64,000 bases of DNA from Litorivicinus sp. (GTDB lineage: Bacteria; Pseudomonadota; Gammaproteobacteria; Pseudomonadales; Litorivicinaceae): positions 248,001-312,000 of the forward strand of contig JAGYKJ010000005.1 of NCBI GenBank assembly GCA_018401755.1. Reading direction: 5' to 3'. The notes below the pieces were generated by a model. It saw only the letters and a program-made list of their open reading frames with translations. It ran no database searches and was not told the origin of the DNA. Each line of letters starts with the position of its first letter. The stretch's first letter is position 1. Below are positions 18,919 through 29,836 of the stretch, in pieces. The position numbers and the translations under genes were made by a program.

Positions 18919-20140
18919 TTGTGCCGCCTGCCGAACTCGTTGTCGGGTCGCTTGATCGTCCAGCTGATCGAGAACGTCGCAGATCAAATGCGCAAGTTGG
19001 TCACACTGCGCCTCTTCAAAGCCCCGAGTTGTCACGGCAGGTGTCCCAATCCGAATCCCTGAGGTCACAAAAGGTGACTGAGGATCATTAGGCACAGCAT
19101 TCTTATTCACCGTAATATGGGCATCACCCAAGGCGGCATCGGCTGCCTTCCCGGTAATTCCTTGTGCCACTAAATCGACCAACATCAGGTGGTTATCCGT
19201 CCCCCCCGAGACAATTTTGTAGCCGCGATCCATAAACACCTGAGCCATCGATTTGCGCATTGGCAACCACTTGCTGTTGATAGGCCACAAAGGTGGGCTC
19301 CATCGCCTCTTTGAATGCCACTGCTTTCCCAGCAATAGCATGCATCAACGGACCACCCTGCATACCGGGAAAGACTCCCGAATTGAGTTTCTTATGCAGG
19401 CTTTCATCCTCGGATCCCGACAGAATTAATCCTGACCGTGGGCCTCGTAGGGTTTTATGGGTCGTCGTCGTCACCACGTGAGCATGCGGAATCGGAGAGG
19501 GATAGACGCCTGCAGCGACCAAACCAGCGATGTGCGCCATGTCCACCAGAAAGTACGCACCCACATTGTTGGCAATTTCACGTAACTTCGCCCAATCAAC
19601 AATCCGCGAGTAGGCAGAAAAACCACCCAGCAATAGCTTCGGCCGGTGCTGCTCCGCCAAATCCGAGATTTGGTTGTAATCCAAGTACCCCTCGGCATCG
19701 ATGCCGTATTGCACGGCGTTGTATACCTTGCCTGAGAAATTCACATGCGCGCCATGGGTGAGATGACCTCCATCAGCGAGCGACATGCCCAACAACGTGT
19801 CCCCAGCTTCGATCAATGCCAGATAGGCCGCCGCATTCGCCTGGGAGCCTGCATGGGGTTGCACATTGGCATAGCGCGCGCCAAACAGCTGACATGCGCG
19901 CTCAATCGCGAGTGTCTCCACCACATCCACATGCTCGCAGCCGCCGTAGTAACGCTTCCCGGGGTAGCCTTCTGCATACTTATTCGTGAGCACTGATCCC
20001 TGTGCCTCCAAGACCCGTGGACTGGCATAGTTTTCCGATGCAATCAGTTCAATATGGTCTTCCTGACGCGCTTCCTCGGCACGCATGGCGGCGGCCAGCT
20101 CAGCGTCATAGGCGGAAATCGGGGTCGTGTCACGATACAT
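18886..20140 (-). CDS. glyA: Serine hydroxymethyltransferase, frame broken by one extra base
   Basis: GlyA makes glycine and methylene-tetrahydrofolate from serine. The first 295 codons read correctly ([13 protein letters not shown] site [16 protein letters not shown]), up to YQQQVVANA. The conserved continuation [22 protein letters not shown] is in the next frame. One extra C within GCGC at 19255-19258 accounts for the shift; removing it gives exactly 417 residues, the E. coli length. Without correction the product stops early after a nonsense tail. AAGGAA precedes the ATG. It diverges from the riboswitch-controlled gcv operon. Because both halves are well conserved, a base-call error or very recent mutation is likely. 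Confidence 0.9.
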
Positions 20141-20167
20141 GCGGATTCCTTTTCAATCGGGAGTTGA

Positions 20168-20196
20168 TTGCCAGGGTGGGCAGAAGTGCACATAAT
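20168..20196 (+). promoter_or_regulatory. Sigma-70-type promoter of the gcv operon
   Basis: TTGCCA (20168-20173) and CATAAT (20191-20196) are separated by exactly 17 bases. Transcription would start near 20203, about 30 bases before the riboswitch, which fits a riboswitch-containing leader of about 220 bases. Confidence 0.65.
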
Positions 20197-20234
20197 AGCG
20201 CCTCGATCGCTTGCATGGAATTTGAAATGCAGCA

Positions 20235-20398
20235 TCGGTGTGAGGAAGAGAGCGTTGATCGCCGCCGAAGGAGCAACCGACCCGGAAACTCTCAGGCCCC
20301 CGGACCGTGCACCGAACATCGAATCTGGAGAGCAGCATGCTGCACCGAAGGAGTAAGCCCGTGGTGGTGAATCTCTCAGGTCAATGACAGATGGGTCA
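20235..20398 (+). ncRNA. Tandem glycine riboswitch ahead of gcvT
   Basis: Two glycine aptamers lie in tandem. The first contains GAAGAGAGCG, GCCGAAGGAGCAACC and AAACTCTCAGG; the second contains TGGAGAGCAGC, ACCGAAGGAGTAAGCC and AATCTCTCAGGTCAATGACAGA. These are the signature conserved blocks of this class. Such elements usually switch on glycine cleavage genes when glycine is plentiful. It lies on the plus strand between the gcv promoter and gcvT, and not in the leader of the divergent glyA. The expression platform probably involves the 28 bases up to the gcvT ribosome binding site GGGAGGG. Confidence 0.95.
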
Positions 20399-20425
20399 TG
20401 CGAATCACCGCCCTGGGAGGGTTGC

Positions 20426-21538
20426 ATGACGTCTTTACTACGGACACCTTTATACGAGCTTCATGTTGCCTGTGGTGCAAAGTTTGCACCTTTCGCCGGC
20501 TACGAGATGCCAATCCAATATCCGCTAGGCGTGAAGGGTGAACATCTGCATACCCGCGCTCAGGCCGGGTTATTTGATGTGTCGCACATGGGCCAGATCC
20601 GGATTCAAGGGCTCGGTGCCACGGCAGCGCTTGAGCAGGTCGTGCCTGCCGCGTTGCAAGAAATGCAACCTGGCCAAATCCGATACTCCCAACTCACCCT
20701 CCCAAATGGTGGGATCCTGGATGATCTCATGCTGACAAAGTTCGCTGAAGATGACTGGTTTTTGGTCGTCAACGGCGCCTGTAAACATGGCGATCTTGCG
20801 CATTTGCAGACACAGCTTCCCGCGCATCTCACCATCCATTACCTCTCGGAGCAGTCACTCATTGCGATTCAGGGGCCGGCTGCGCGCACAGCGCTCACCA
20901 CCCATATTCCAGAGGCCGCTCGCCTTCCGTTTATGACCGCGCAACCAATCCATTGGCGGGGTCATGACATGATCCTCTCCTGCTGCGGGTACACCGGTGA
21001 GGATGGATTTGAGCTCTCGTTACCCAACGCCGCAGTCGCCGACTGCGCTGCCCTCTTGACAGATTTGAATGACACTACCTGGGTCGGCTTGGGCGCACGT
21101 AACTCACTGCGGTTAGAGGCTGGACTCTGTCTTTACGGTCACGATATCAGTACCGATACCACGCCGATTGAAGCGGATTTACTGTGGTCTATCCAACCCC
21201 GACGCCGAGCTGAGGGAGGGTTCCTTGGCGCTGACGTGATTCAAAGGCAGCTCCGAGAGGGCCCAAGTCGAAAGCGAGTTGGCATCCGGCCAGAAGATGG
21301 CAAAACACCGATTCGCGATGACACTCCCTTACTGACTCAAGACGGAGAGACGATCGGACACATTACATCGGGTGGATTTGGGCCAACGATCGAGGGTCCA
21401 GTGGCAATGGGCTACGTCGCCGCAGCCTATCAATCACCCGATGCTCAGGTCATTGCGCGAGTACGGGGTCGTTCACTACCCTGTCGGGTGACCAACGCAG
21501 TATTCTTTCCACCTCGTTATCGACGGACATTGGCGTAA
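20426..21538 (+). CDS. gcvT: Glycine cleavage system T protein (aminomethyltransferase)
   Basis: GcvT transfers the methylene group from the aminomethyl-lipoyl arm of GcvH to tetrahydrofolate, releasing ammonia. The start at 20426 (MTSLLRTPLYELH) follows GGGAGGG and gives 370 residues, close to the usual 364; an upstream in-frame start would run into the riboswitch. Landmarks are FAPFAGYEMPIQYP, AGLFDVSHMGQI, YTGEDGFELSLP and GLGARNSLRLEAGLCLYGHD. First gene of gcvT-gcvH-gcvP-lipA. Confidence 0.95.
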   Translation: MTSLLRTPLYELHVACGAKFAPFAGYEMPIQYPLGVKGEHLHTRAQAGLFDVSHMGQIRIQGLGATAALEQVVPAALQEMQPGQIRYSQLTLPNGGILDDLMLTKFAEDDWFLVVNGACKHGDLAHLQTQLPAHLTIHYLSEQSLIAIQGPAARTALTTHIPEAARLPFMTAQPIHWRGHDMILSCCGYTGEDGFELSLPNAAVADCAALLTDLNDTTWVGLGARNSLRLEAGLCLYGHDISTDTTPIEADLLWSIQPRRRAEGGFLGADVIQRQLREGPSRKRVGIRPEDGKTPIRDDTPLLTQDGETIGHITSGGFGPTIEGPVAMGYVAAAYQSPDAQVIARVRGRSLPCRVTNAVFFPPRYRRTLA

Positions 21539-21548
21539 GGACAGACAG

Positions 21549-21920
21549 ATGACAGTGAAATACACCAAAGAACATGAATGGATTCGCTTAGACGGCGATA
21601 TCGCGACCATCGGAATCACCCATTTTGCCCAAGAACAGCTGGGGGATGTGGTCTTCGTGGAGCTCCCTGATACAGATACAGCCTGCGAGACCGGCGATGA
21701 AGTCGCTGTGGTCGAATCCGTCAAAGCGGCCAGTGATATTTATGCGCCTGTGAGTGGCGTCATCATTGGCGCCAATGACGCACTGAACACTCAACCGGAA
21801 CTCGTGAACTCTGACCCAGAGGGCGAAGGTTGGTTTTTCCAGATGCGTCTTGCGGATACCGCGGACCTGGATGACCTCCTCGATGAAGCGGAGTACCAGA
21901 CCTTTATCCAAGACGCCTAA
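21549..21920 (+). CDS. gcvH: Glycine cleavage system H protein
   Basis: The lipoyl carrier that shuttles the aminomethyl group between P, T and L proteins. 123 residues, with the lipoylated lysine in VVESVKAASDIYAP, preceded by GDVVFVELPD and followed by the conserved PELVNSDPEGEGWFF. It starts ten bases after gcvT. The presence of lipA at the end of the same chain would supply its lipoyl group. Confidence 0.97.
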   Translation: MTVKYTKEHEWIRLDGDIATIGITHFAQEQLGDVVFVELPDTDTACETGDEVAVVESVKAASDIYAPVSGVIIGANDALNTQPELVNSDPEGEGWFFQMRLADTADLDDLLDEAEYQTFIQDA

Positions 21921-21937
21921 TCCACTGAGGACATGAC

Positions 21938-24771
21938 GTGAGCCAGCAACGCACCTTCCGCGATCGACACATCGGTCTCACACCCGATGATTACCCGACA
22001 CTGTTTGCCGCGCTTGGCGTGGCCGATATGCAGACACTGATCGATGCGGTCGTCCCGACCACGATTCGGATGCAACAGCCGCTGCAACTTCCCGATGCAC
22101 TCTCTGAAGATCAGGCGTTAAGCGAGCTGAAAGCCATTGCAAAGACCAATCAGGTATTGCGTTCATTCATCGGACAAGGCTATTACGGCACCCTCACCCC
22201 TGCCGTGATTCAACGAAACGTCCTCGAAAACCCAGCGTGGTATACAGCGTACACGCCCTACCAACCCGAAATTTCCCAAGGCCGACTCGAAGCGCTGTTT
22301 AATTATCAAACAATGATTGTCGAGCTCACCGGTCTCGCGGTCGCCAACGCATCATTGTTGGATGAGGGAACCGCCTGTGCTGAAGCGATGACACTGTGTC
22401 AACGCGCTTCAAAATCGAAATCGCGTCGTTTTTATGTGGCAACGAATGTCTTTACCCAAAGCTTGGCCGTTTTACACACCCGTGCTGAACCACTGGGCAT
22501 CGAACTCATTCCCTTTGATCCAACCACACCCCTGTGTTCGAAGATGCCTTTGGCATGCTTGTTCAATATGTGGGCGATACCGGCGCCATTGTTGATTTAA
22601 CCACCCTACTCCCGGCGGCCCGGGCGGCTGGACTCCTCACCGTTGTGGCGGCAGATCCCCTAGCCTTGACCCTACTCAAAGCCCCAGGTCATCTTGGAGC
22701 GGATATCTGTTTGGGTAGCACACAACGATTTGGGGTGCCGATGGGTGCCGGTGGTCCGCACGCAGCCTTCTTTGCGGTCGCCGATGGGCTCAAACGGATG
22801 ATTCCAGGAAGACTGGTTGGACAATCGATTGATGCACAGGGCCAGCCCGCTTTTCGCTTGACGTTGCAAACCCGTGAGCAACATATTCGTCGCGAAAAGG
22901 CCACCAGTAATATTTGTACAGCCCAAGTGCTTCTTGCCAATATTGCAGGCTTCTACGGGTGCTATCACGGTCCTGATGGCCTGATTGCCATTGCTGAGCG
23001 CGTGCATGAATACACGGGTCGTCTGGCTCATGCGCTTTTGAATGCGGGTCTCACCACGAATCTGAGTTTTTTTGACACCCTGTCGGTGGCGATTGCCAAT
23101 GCGGAGGCGCTTGTTCAGCAGGCAGAGGCACAGGGCTATAATTTATATCTCCAAGGACCAGGCGTGGTCAGTGTGTCATTGGATGAGACCACACAAGCAC
23201 ACGAGATCGAGGCCATCGCAGCCTTATTTGCCGCGCACCTAACCGATGACTCCATTGCCGGAATCCCAGAGACTTGGCGTCGTAATGATGTCTTTATGAG
23301 TCAACCAGCCTTCCACGCGCATCGCTCAGAAACCGAGATGATGCGCTACTTGCGGAAGCTATCTGATCGTGACCTTGCGCTCGATCGAGCAATGATCCCG
23401 CTGGGCTCGTGCACAATGAAGCTCAATGCAGCAGCAGAGATGGCACCGATTACCTGGCCTGAGTTTGCTGAGATCCATCCATTTGCGCCAAGCCATCAGA
23501 CACAGGGCTACCAACGGCTGTATTCCGAGTTATGCACATGGCTGTCTGAGATCACCGGGTATGCGGGCATTTCGCTCCAACCAAACTCGGGGGCGCAAGG
23601 CGAGTATGCCGGCCTCTTGGCAATTGCGGGCTACCATGCAAGTCGCGGCGACAGCCATCGCACGGTGTGTCTGATCCCCTCGTCGGCGCATGGCACCAAT
23701 CCTGCCAGTGCCCAGATGGTGGGCATGCAAGTGGTGGTCATTGGCTGTGATACCGATGGCAATATTGATATCGCGGATTTGCGTGAAAAAGCGGATCACT
23801 ATCGTGACCGACTCGCCTGTCTTATGATCACCTATCCCTCCACCCACGGCGTCTTCGAAACCAACATTCGCGAAATCTGCGACCTCATCCATGCCTATGG
23901 CGGACAGGTCTATATGGATGGCGCTAATCTGAATGCGCAAGTCGGACTCACCAGTCCTGCATTGATCGGATCGGACGTCTCGCACCTGAACCTGCATAAG
24001 ACATTCTGCATTCCGCATGGCGGCGGCGGACCGGGCGTTGGACCTATTGGCGTCGCTGCCCATTTGGTGCCCTTTATGCCTGGACACCCGATGCTCGATG
24101 CGGACACGCCTGTTGGGCCGGTCTCAAGTGCACCCTATGGCTCCTCGATGATTTTACCGATTTCTTGGATGTACATTCGGATGATGGGTGCCGAGGGACT
24201 GACATCGGCCACAGAGCACGCCATCTTGGCAGCCAACTATCTTGCCAAACGACTGCAACCACACTATCCCGTGCTGTATACGGGCGCTTCTGGTTGGGTT
24301 GCCCATGAATGTATTTTGGACACGCGTGACGTCAAAGAGTCGGCGGGCATCAGTGTAGACGACGTCGCAAAGCGCTTAATCGACTACGGATTCCATGCTC
24401 CAACGATGAGCTGGCCGGTTGCCGGCACACTCATGATCGAGCCAACTGAGAGCGAGAGCCTTGCTGAATTAGATCGGTTTTGTGATGCCATGATTCAAAT
24501 CCGTGAAGAGATCGCGGCGGTCGAATCTGGACGCGTTCCCCTGTCCGATAGCGTGCTGGTGCATGCGCCCTTCACTGTTGATGTGCTCACTCAGGATACA
24601 TGGCCGTTCGGTTTTCCGCGCAGCCAGGCCGCGTATCCAATTCCAGAGTTACGGACTGATCGCTACTGGCCACCCGTTGGGCGGATTGATAATGTCTATG
24701 GCGACCGCAATCTTGTCTGTAGTTGCGCACCACTCTCCGCGTATCAAGAGGATCCCACCGAGGCCGCATGA
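21938..24771 (+). CDS. gcvP: Glycine dehydrogenase (decarboxylating), frame broken by one missing base
   Basis: GcvP decarboxylates glycine with PLP and loads GcvH. The first 198 codons read correctly from GTG 21938 ([35 protein letters not shown]) to [10 protein letters not shown]. The conserved continuation [17 protein letters not shown] is in the -1 frame from 22534. One lost C in the CCCC run at 22529-22532 would explain it and restore a 944-residue protein (E. coli 957). The rest is intact, including [19 protein letters not shown]-like and the PLP lysine in [17 protein letters not shown]. As written the gene cannot make one chain. Base-call error or recent loss are both possible. Confidence 0.92.
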
Positions 24772-25787
24772 CAGACTCCAACCAACGCCCCAAGAGCGGG
24801 GACAAGATCGTCAATGCAGTGGGTGTGAAAGCCATCAAAAATGGTCAAAAGCATCAACCTGGTGCCTCAGCCCCCAGAGGGGATAAGCCTCGGTGGCTGA
24901 AATTCATCACTCCAGGTGGGCAAGGCTATCAAGACGTCAAACAGATTGTTCGGACCCATCGCTTGTCGACCGTCTGTGAAGAGGCGATGTGCCCAAATAT
25001 CGGCGAATGCTGGAGCGCTGGCACGGCCACCATTATGCTGATGGGATCCGTCTGCACTCGGGCGTGTAAGTTTTGCGCGGTGGATACCGGTAACCCGAAA
25101 GGTTGGTTAGATGCCGACGAACCGGATAATACAGCACGCTCGGTGGCATTGATGGGGCTGAACTATGTTGTCCTCACCAGTGTCAATCGTGATGACCTGC
25201 CAGACGGTGGGGCGGCGCACTTTGCCGCAGCCATTCGAGCCATCAAGCGAACATGCCCAGACACGGCTGTTGAGGCCCTCACTCCAGATTTTCAGGGTGT
25301 GTTAGCAGATGTGGAAACCTTGGTTGATTCAGGCCTTGAGGTCTTTGCCCAGAACCTCGAAACGGTCAAGCGGCTCACCCATCCCGTACGAGATCCACGC
25401 GCGTCTTATCAGCAAACACTGACTGTGCTGCAGCACGGTAAGCAGTATCGGCCCGCGTTGTTAACCAAGACCAGTTTGATGCTCGGTCTCGGTGAGACCG
25501 AGGACGAGATCAAGCAGGCAATGGACGATTGTCGAGCCCACGGGGTGGATATTCTGACCTTTGGCCAGTACCTCAGACCCACCGCAAACCACCTCCCCAT
25601 CGCTCGCTACGTGACTCCAGATGAGTTTGAGACCTATCGCCAGTGGGGGCTTGAACGCGGCTTTTTGGAGGTCGTCTCGGGCCCAATGGTTCGATCCAGC
25701 TATCGCGCCGAACAAGCATTATTGAAAAATAATGCGGGCATTGAGAATCAAACATTGGCGCGCATTCCAACGATTCCAGTGCAATGA
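24768..25787 (+). CDS. lipA: Lipoyl synthase
   Basis: A radical-SAM enzyme inserting two sulfurs into octanoyl groups to form lipoate. From the ATG overlapping the gcvP stop by four bases it has 339 residues. The auxiliary cluster cysteines are C70, C75 and C81 ([12 protein letters not shown]), the SAM-cluster cysteines C96, C100 and C103 (CTRACKFC), and the C-terminal RSSYRAEQ supplies the final conserved serine. The first 40 residues form a charged, poorly conserved extension. Placement in the gcv chain fits supply of lipoyl groups to GcvH; no lipB is nearby. Confidence 0.95.
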   Translation: MTDSNQRPKSGDKIVNAVGVKAIKNGQKHQPGASAPRGDKPRWLKFITPGGQGYQDVKQIVRTHRLSTVCEEAMCPNIGECWSAGTATIMLMGSVCTRACKFCAVDTGNPKGWLDADEPDNTARSVALMGLNYVVLTSVNRDDLPDGGAAHFAAAIRAIKRTCPDTAVEALTPDFQGVLADVETLVDSGLEVFAQNLETVKRLTHPVRDPRASYQQTLTVLQHGKQYRPALLTKTSLMLGLGETEDEIKQAMDDCRAHGVDILTFGQYLRPTANHLPIARYVTPDEFETYRQWGLERGFLEVVSGPMVRSSYRAEQALLKNNAGIENQTLARIPTIPVQ

Positions 25788-26908
25788 ACTGGTTCGCCCT
25801 AACCGGACTCCTCTGTACCTTAGGGCTGTCCACAGGGTGTCAGAATCCGATTCGCGATCCAATCGACTCGGTTGTCGACCAAGTCACCACGGATCGTCAG
25901 GAGATCACCAAAGGCCGGCGACAGTATCCCTTCGCGTTAGCGCAGTCTGGTGGAGAACTGGTCACACTGGTCAGCACCACGGACTATCTAAACGGGTTGA
26001 TACAACGTCTCGCGCGCACCACAACAACCGCCTTCCCATGGGAGATCCGGTTGGTCAATGATAGCTCGATCAATGCTTGGGCACTTCCCGGCGGAAAGAT
26101 GGGTGTCAATTGGGGGCTCCTTGACGCCGTAGAATCTGAATCCGAGCTGGTCTCGGTCCTTGGTCACGAAATGGCGCACAGTCTCGAGCGCCATGGCACC
26201 GGCCAGCAAACCATGGGCTCACTTGTCGGCCTCGCCAGTACGCTGATTGAGATCGGCTTGGGCGATCGCGCACAAACACAGACTGGTCAGCAACTATTGA
26301 GTCTCGGTCAGGGTGTGATCATGGGCCAATACAGCCAGTCCAATGAACTGGAAGCCGACCGTGAGGGCGTACGTCTAATGGTTGCCGCGGGCTTTGACCC
26401 ACGCGGCGCCATGCAGATGCAAGAGAAGCTGGCACGTCTTGGCAGTGGCGGAAACTCGATTGCCCAGAAAATTTTAGGTACCCATCCGGTGAGCCGAGAG
26501 CGTCTCGCGGCAATTCAATCGGTCGTTGCCGGCTATCCGGCCAGTGATCAACCCGAATCCCGCGATTTTCAGCGGATGAAAGCAGAACTCAGTGCCACCC
26601 GCAGTGCACTGGATTTAGTCACCAAAGCGCGGCAGGATGGCGGGAAGAAAGCGTGGGAGAGTGCACTTGCCCACCTTGCCAAGGCACACGCCCAGCGACC
26701 GGGAGAACCCAGTTTCTGGCGACTACAAGCGGAACTATTGGTCGCCGCCGGGCGACCTGGTGATGCAGTCGAGGCTGCCTTACAGGTTGTCAACCTCGCC
26801 CCCGACGACCCGATCTCAGAGATGCTCCTCGGGTATTGCTACGACGCTGCGGGGGATCAGGCCAATGCACAAATCGCACGCGACCGTGCAAAGCGACTGG
26901 CCCAGTAA
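25784..26908 (+). CDS. M48 family metallopeptidase lipoprotein with C-terminal TPR-like repeats
   Basis: A 374-residue protein with a lipobox (LGLSTGC, Cys19), so probably a lipoprotein facing the periplasm. The zinc-binding HEMAH lies at 128-132, with the third ligand in [10 protein letters not shown] near residue 188. After residue 260 helical repeats resembling TPRs follow ([38 protein letters not shown]). The arrangement recalls LoiP and BepA, outer-membrane quality-control proteases. It overlaps lipA by four bases and its stop abuts the cydX stop from the other strand. Confidence 0.88.
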   Translation: MNWFALTGLLCTLGLSTGCQNPIRDPIDSVVDQVTTDRQEITKGRRQYPFALAQSGGELVTLVSTTDYLNGLIQRLARTTTTAFPWEIRLVNDSSINAWALPGGKMGVNWGLLDAVESESELVSVLGHEMAHSLERHGTGQQTMGSLVGLASTLIEIGLGDRAQTQTGQQLLSLGQGVIMGQYSQSNELEADREGVRLMVAAGFDPRGAMQMQEKLARLGSGGNSIAQKILGTHPVSRERLAAIQSVVAGYPASDQPESRDFQRMKAELSATRSALDLVTKARQDGGKKAWESALAHLAKAHAQRPGEPSFWRLQAELLVAAGRPGDAVEAALQVVNLAPDDPISEMLLGYCYDAAGDQANAQIARDRAKRLAQ

Positions 26909-27019
26909 TTAATCCTCGCCGACCTGTTGCTCGTCATTGTCGAACTCGTACCACATCGCATTCAAAATTCCGAATGCACAGGCAAGTCCAACGCCCAATA
27001 TCCACGTGAAATACCACAT
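26909..27019 (-). CDS. cydX: Cytochrome bd oxidase small subunit CydX
   Basis: A 36-residue single-helix protein that stabilises the haem core of cytochrome bd. The sequence starts MWYFTWILGVGLACAFGILN and continues AMWYEFDNDEQ, matching the CydX/YbgT pattern of a helix followed by an acidic tail. AAGGAG lies at good spacing before the ATG at 27019. It is twelve bases downstream of cydB, the usual position. Confidence 0.93.
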   Translation of the reverse strand: MWYFTWILGVGLACAFGILNAMWYEFDNDEQQVGED

Positions 27020-27031
27020 CGATTCTGCTCC

Positions 27032-28177
27032 TTAGTACACACTGTCTGCGTTCTTTTCAACATACTCGGCGGTAACCCGACCGAATAGCACCTTAAATAC
27101 CCAAGCGGTATATGCCAAAATAATTGGTAAAAATAGGGCTGTTGCTCCCAACATAATGCCCAAAGTCAGTTCACTGGACGACGCATCCCACGCGGTTAGG
27201 CTGGCATTTGGATCGAGAGAACTTGGCAAAATCATCGGGAACATGGTCAACCCAACGGTTGAAATAATCCCAATAATCGAGACCTTTGATCCCAAAAAAG
27301 CCAGCCAATCGATCTGCGCCCGTAAACTCAAGCGCGCAACTAACATCCCCAGCACCCCAGCCACTGGGGCAATCCACATCAGTGGATAGGTGATGAAGTT
27401 CTGGGTCCAACCGCCGTCAACTAACGCAACAGTTTTCAGCAGCGGATTCGAGGGGCCATCCGTGACAATCTCACTGGTAATCACATAACCAGGCAAGACC
27501 TGATGCACGATGACTCCTAGCCCAATAAAGAGAATCGCGACCGCTAAACTCGCCCATTGCGCGTAGGCCGCCGCTCTCACACGAACAGGACCCGTCGACT
27601 TCAGACCTAACCATAACGCGCCATGCACAGTGAGCATCAATACACTCAATACCCCAGTCGCCAGGGCAAATGGGTTCAACAACCCCCACAAGGTTCCGGT
27701 ATAAAAAGAACGGAGATTGTCATCAAAGTAGAACGGTACCCCAAGAAGCACATTCCCCACGGCGACACCAAAAATCAGTGCTGGGACAAATCCACCAATC
27801 CATAGTCCCCAATCCCACATCGCACGCCATTTGGGACACTCTCGCTTGGACCGAAACTTAAAGGATACCGGGCGAAGAATTAATGCCACGAGGGCAATAT
27901 ACATGGCGAAATAGAACCCCGAAAAACTCACCGCATACAGGGCAGGCCAGGCGGCAAAAATGGCACCCCCACCCAAGATTAACCACACTTGATTCCCTTC
28001 CCACACGGGGCCAATGGTATTAATCGCCAACCGCTTTTCTGTCTCAGTTTTTGCCACCAGTGGTAATAAGGCAGCCACGCCCATATCGAATCCGTCGGTG
28101 ACCGCAAATCCAATCAGGAGAATTCCTAACAGGGCCCACCAAATGACCCGTAACACGGTGTAATCAAGCCATTCCAT
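27032..28177 (-). CDS. cydB: Cytochrome bd ubiquinol oxidase subunit II
   Basis: Membrane subunit of the high-affinity quinol oxidase. The chosen ATG (28177, preceded by AGGAG) gives MEWLDYTVLRVIWWALLG and 381 residues, the family length; a longer frame runs into cydA. Landmarks are FAVTDGFDMGVAALLP, WEGNQVWLILGGGAIFAAWP and YTAWVFKVLFGRV. Eight or nine hydrophobic helices are visible. It follows cydA by ten bases. Confidence 0.96.
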   Translation of the reverse strand: MEWLDYTVLRVIWWALLGILLIGFAVTDGFDMGVAALLPLVAKTETEKRLAINTIGPVWEGNQVWLILGGGAIFAAWPALYAVSFSGFYFAMYIALVALILRPVSFKFRSKRECPKWRAMWDWGLWIGGFVPALIFGVAVGNVLLGVPFYFDDNLRSFYTGTLWGLLNPFALATGVLSVLMLTVHGALWLGLKSTGPVRVRAAAYAQWASLAVAILFIGLGVIVHQVLPGYVITSEIVTDGPSNPLLKTVALVDGGWTQNFITYPLMWIAPVAGVLGMLVARLSLRAQIDWLAFLGSKVSIIGIISTVGLTMFPMILPSSLDPNASLTAWDASSSELTLGIMLGATALFLPIILAYTAWVFKVLFGRVTAEYVEKNADSVY

Positions 28178-28187
28178 CCCTATGCTC

Positions 28188-29765
28188 CTATTTTCCATAT
28201 GCGGGTGTGAATGCACCCGGCGCATTTGACGCGTGATCTGTCGGGGTCTGATAGGGTCCTGCAAGAATGATTTTGCGCAGCAGGCCAACCTCAATCACTG
28301 CCAACGTCGAGTAAATCACCACAAACCCAATCAAGGTGGTCAAGACCGCCCCATAACTCAAACTCGAGACCGCCAAAAAGGTGGGTAATACCGAATCAAT
28401 CACCCAGGGCTGGCGACCAAATTCGGCCACAAACCAACCGAGCTCTGATGCCACCCAAGGCAGTGGAATTGACAGCAGACAGGTCCATAAAAACCAACGA
28501 TGCGCACTGTGTTGGCGCCGCGCAACGAGCCAAAACGCGTAAGCGAACACTGCGATAAAGAAGAATCCGAGCGCCACCATCAAACGGAACGTCCAGAACA
28601 GTGGTGCGACAGGCGGAACGGTATCCCATGCCGCTTCTGCCACCATCTCAGGGGTCGCAGTCCGCGGATCTTCAACATACAGCTTCAACAACAGGGCATA
28701 GCCCAAATCCACCTTGTGCGCATCAAATCGCGCGCGCTCGAGAAGATTTGATCGATCTAATTTCAACGTCTCAAGGGCATCATAGGCAATCAAGCCATTA
28801 TTGATGCGAACCACGGCGTGTTCGACGAGCTCCAAAATGCCAGGCACTTCCTCATCGAGCGACCGGGTTGCAATCAAGCCAAGTACATAGGGAATATGAA
28901 TCGCATAGTCGACCGTTTGAGTCTCCTCATTCGGTAGACCGATCAAGGTAAATGATGCCGGTGCTGGCAAGGTCTCATACATCCCTTCCATGGCCGCCAT
29001 CTTCATCTTCTGGTTTTCACTCACCGCATAGCCCGACTCATCGCCAAGAACGACCACAGACAGCGCACTGGCAAGCCCAAAGGATGCAGCCACCGTCATA
29101 GACCGCTTGGCAAAATCAATATTGCGTTGAGTCAGCAGGTAATACGCGCTGATTCCCAAGACAAACATGGCCCCGGTGACGTAGCCTGCGCTGACTGTGT
29201 GGACAAATTTCGCCTGAGCCACTGGATTGAAAATCACGGCCCAAAAGTCGGTCACTTCCATCCGCATGGTGTCTGGATTGAATTCGGCGCCAACTGGGAA
29301 GTTCATCCAACCGTTGGCCACCAAAATCCATAACGCTGAAAAGTTAGAGCCCAGCGCGACCAGCCACGTCACCATCAAATGACCCACCCTGGTGAGCTTG
29401 TCCCAACCAAAGAAGAACAGTCCGATGAAGGTGGCTTCCAAAAAGAATGCCATGAGGCCTTCGATCGCCAGTGGGGCACCAAAAATATCGCCAACATAAT
29501 GACTGTAATAGGCCCAGTTCATCCCAAACTGAAACTCCATCACAATGCCGGTGGCCACACCCACTGCAAAATTGATTCCAAATAATTTGCCCCAGAAGAT
29601 CGTCATATCTCGCCAGACTTGGCGATTTGTCATGACGTAGACGCTCTCCATGATCGCGATCATGAAGGACAGCCCGAGGGTCAGTGGTACAAATAAAAAG
29701 TGGTACATTGCGGTCATTGCAAACTGCAGCCGCGACAGTTCAACTAAGCCAGGATCAATCATCAT
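28188..29765 (-). CDS. cydA: Cytochrome bd ubiquinol oxidase subunit I
   Basis: Carries haems b558, b595 and d and oxidises quinol. 525 residues, close to the 522 of E. coli, so it is of the long Q-loop type. Visible are LSRLQFAMTAMYHFLFVPLTLG with the N-terminal haem-ligand histidine (residue 22), GVATGIVMEFQFGMNW, and GRQPWVIDSVLPT. Start at the first of two ATG codons. It heads cydA-cydB-cydX and diverges from cydD across 71 bases, in which I could not recognise an FNR/ANR box. Confidence 0.97.
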   Translation of the reverse strand: MMIDPGLVELSRLQFAMTAMYHFLFVPLTLGLSFMIAIMESVYVMTNRQVWRDMTIFWGKLFGINFAVGVATGIVMEFQFGMNWAYYSHYVGDIFGAPLAIEGLMAFFLEATFIGLFFFGWDKLTRVGHLMVTWLVALGSNFSALWILVANGWMNFPVGAEFNPDTMRMEVTDFWAVIFNPVAQAKFVHTVSAGYVTGAMFVLGISAYYLLTQRNIDFAKRSMTVAASFGLASALSVVVLGDESGYAVSENQKMKMAAMEGMYETLPAPASFTLIGLPNEETQTVDYAIHIPYVLGLIATRSLDEEVPGILELVEHAVVRINNGLIAYDALETLKLDRSNLLERARFDAHKVDLGYALLLKLYVEDPRTATPEMVAEAAWDTVPPVAPLFWTFRLMVALGFFFIAVFAYAFWLVARRQHSAHRWFLWTCLLSIPLPWVASELGWFVAEFGRQPWVIDSVLPTFLAVSSLSYGAVLTTLIGFVVIYSTLAVIEVGLLRKIILAGPYQTPTDHASNAPGAFTPAYGK

Positions 29766-29836
29766 CGCATCCCTACGTGCAAATTTGAGGTAACCTTACG
29801 CGCTCCTCGCGATCAGCTACTGACACAAGCAACCCA

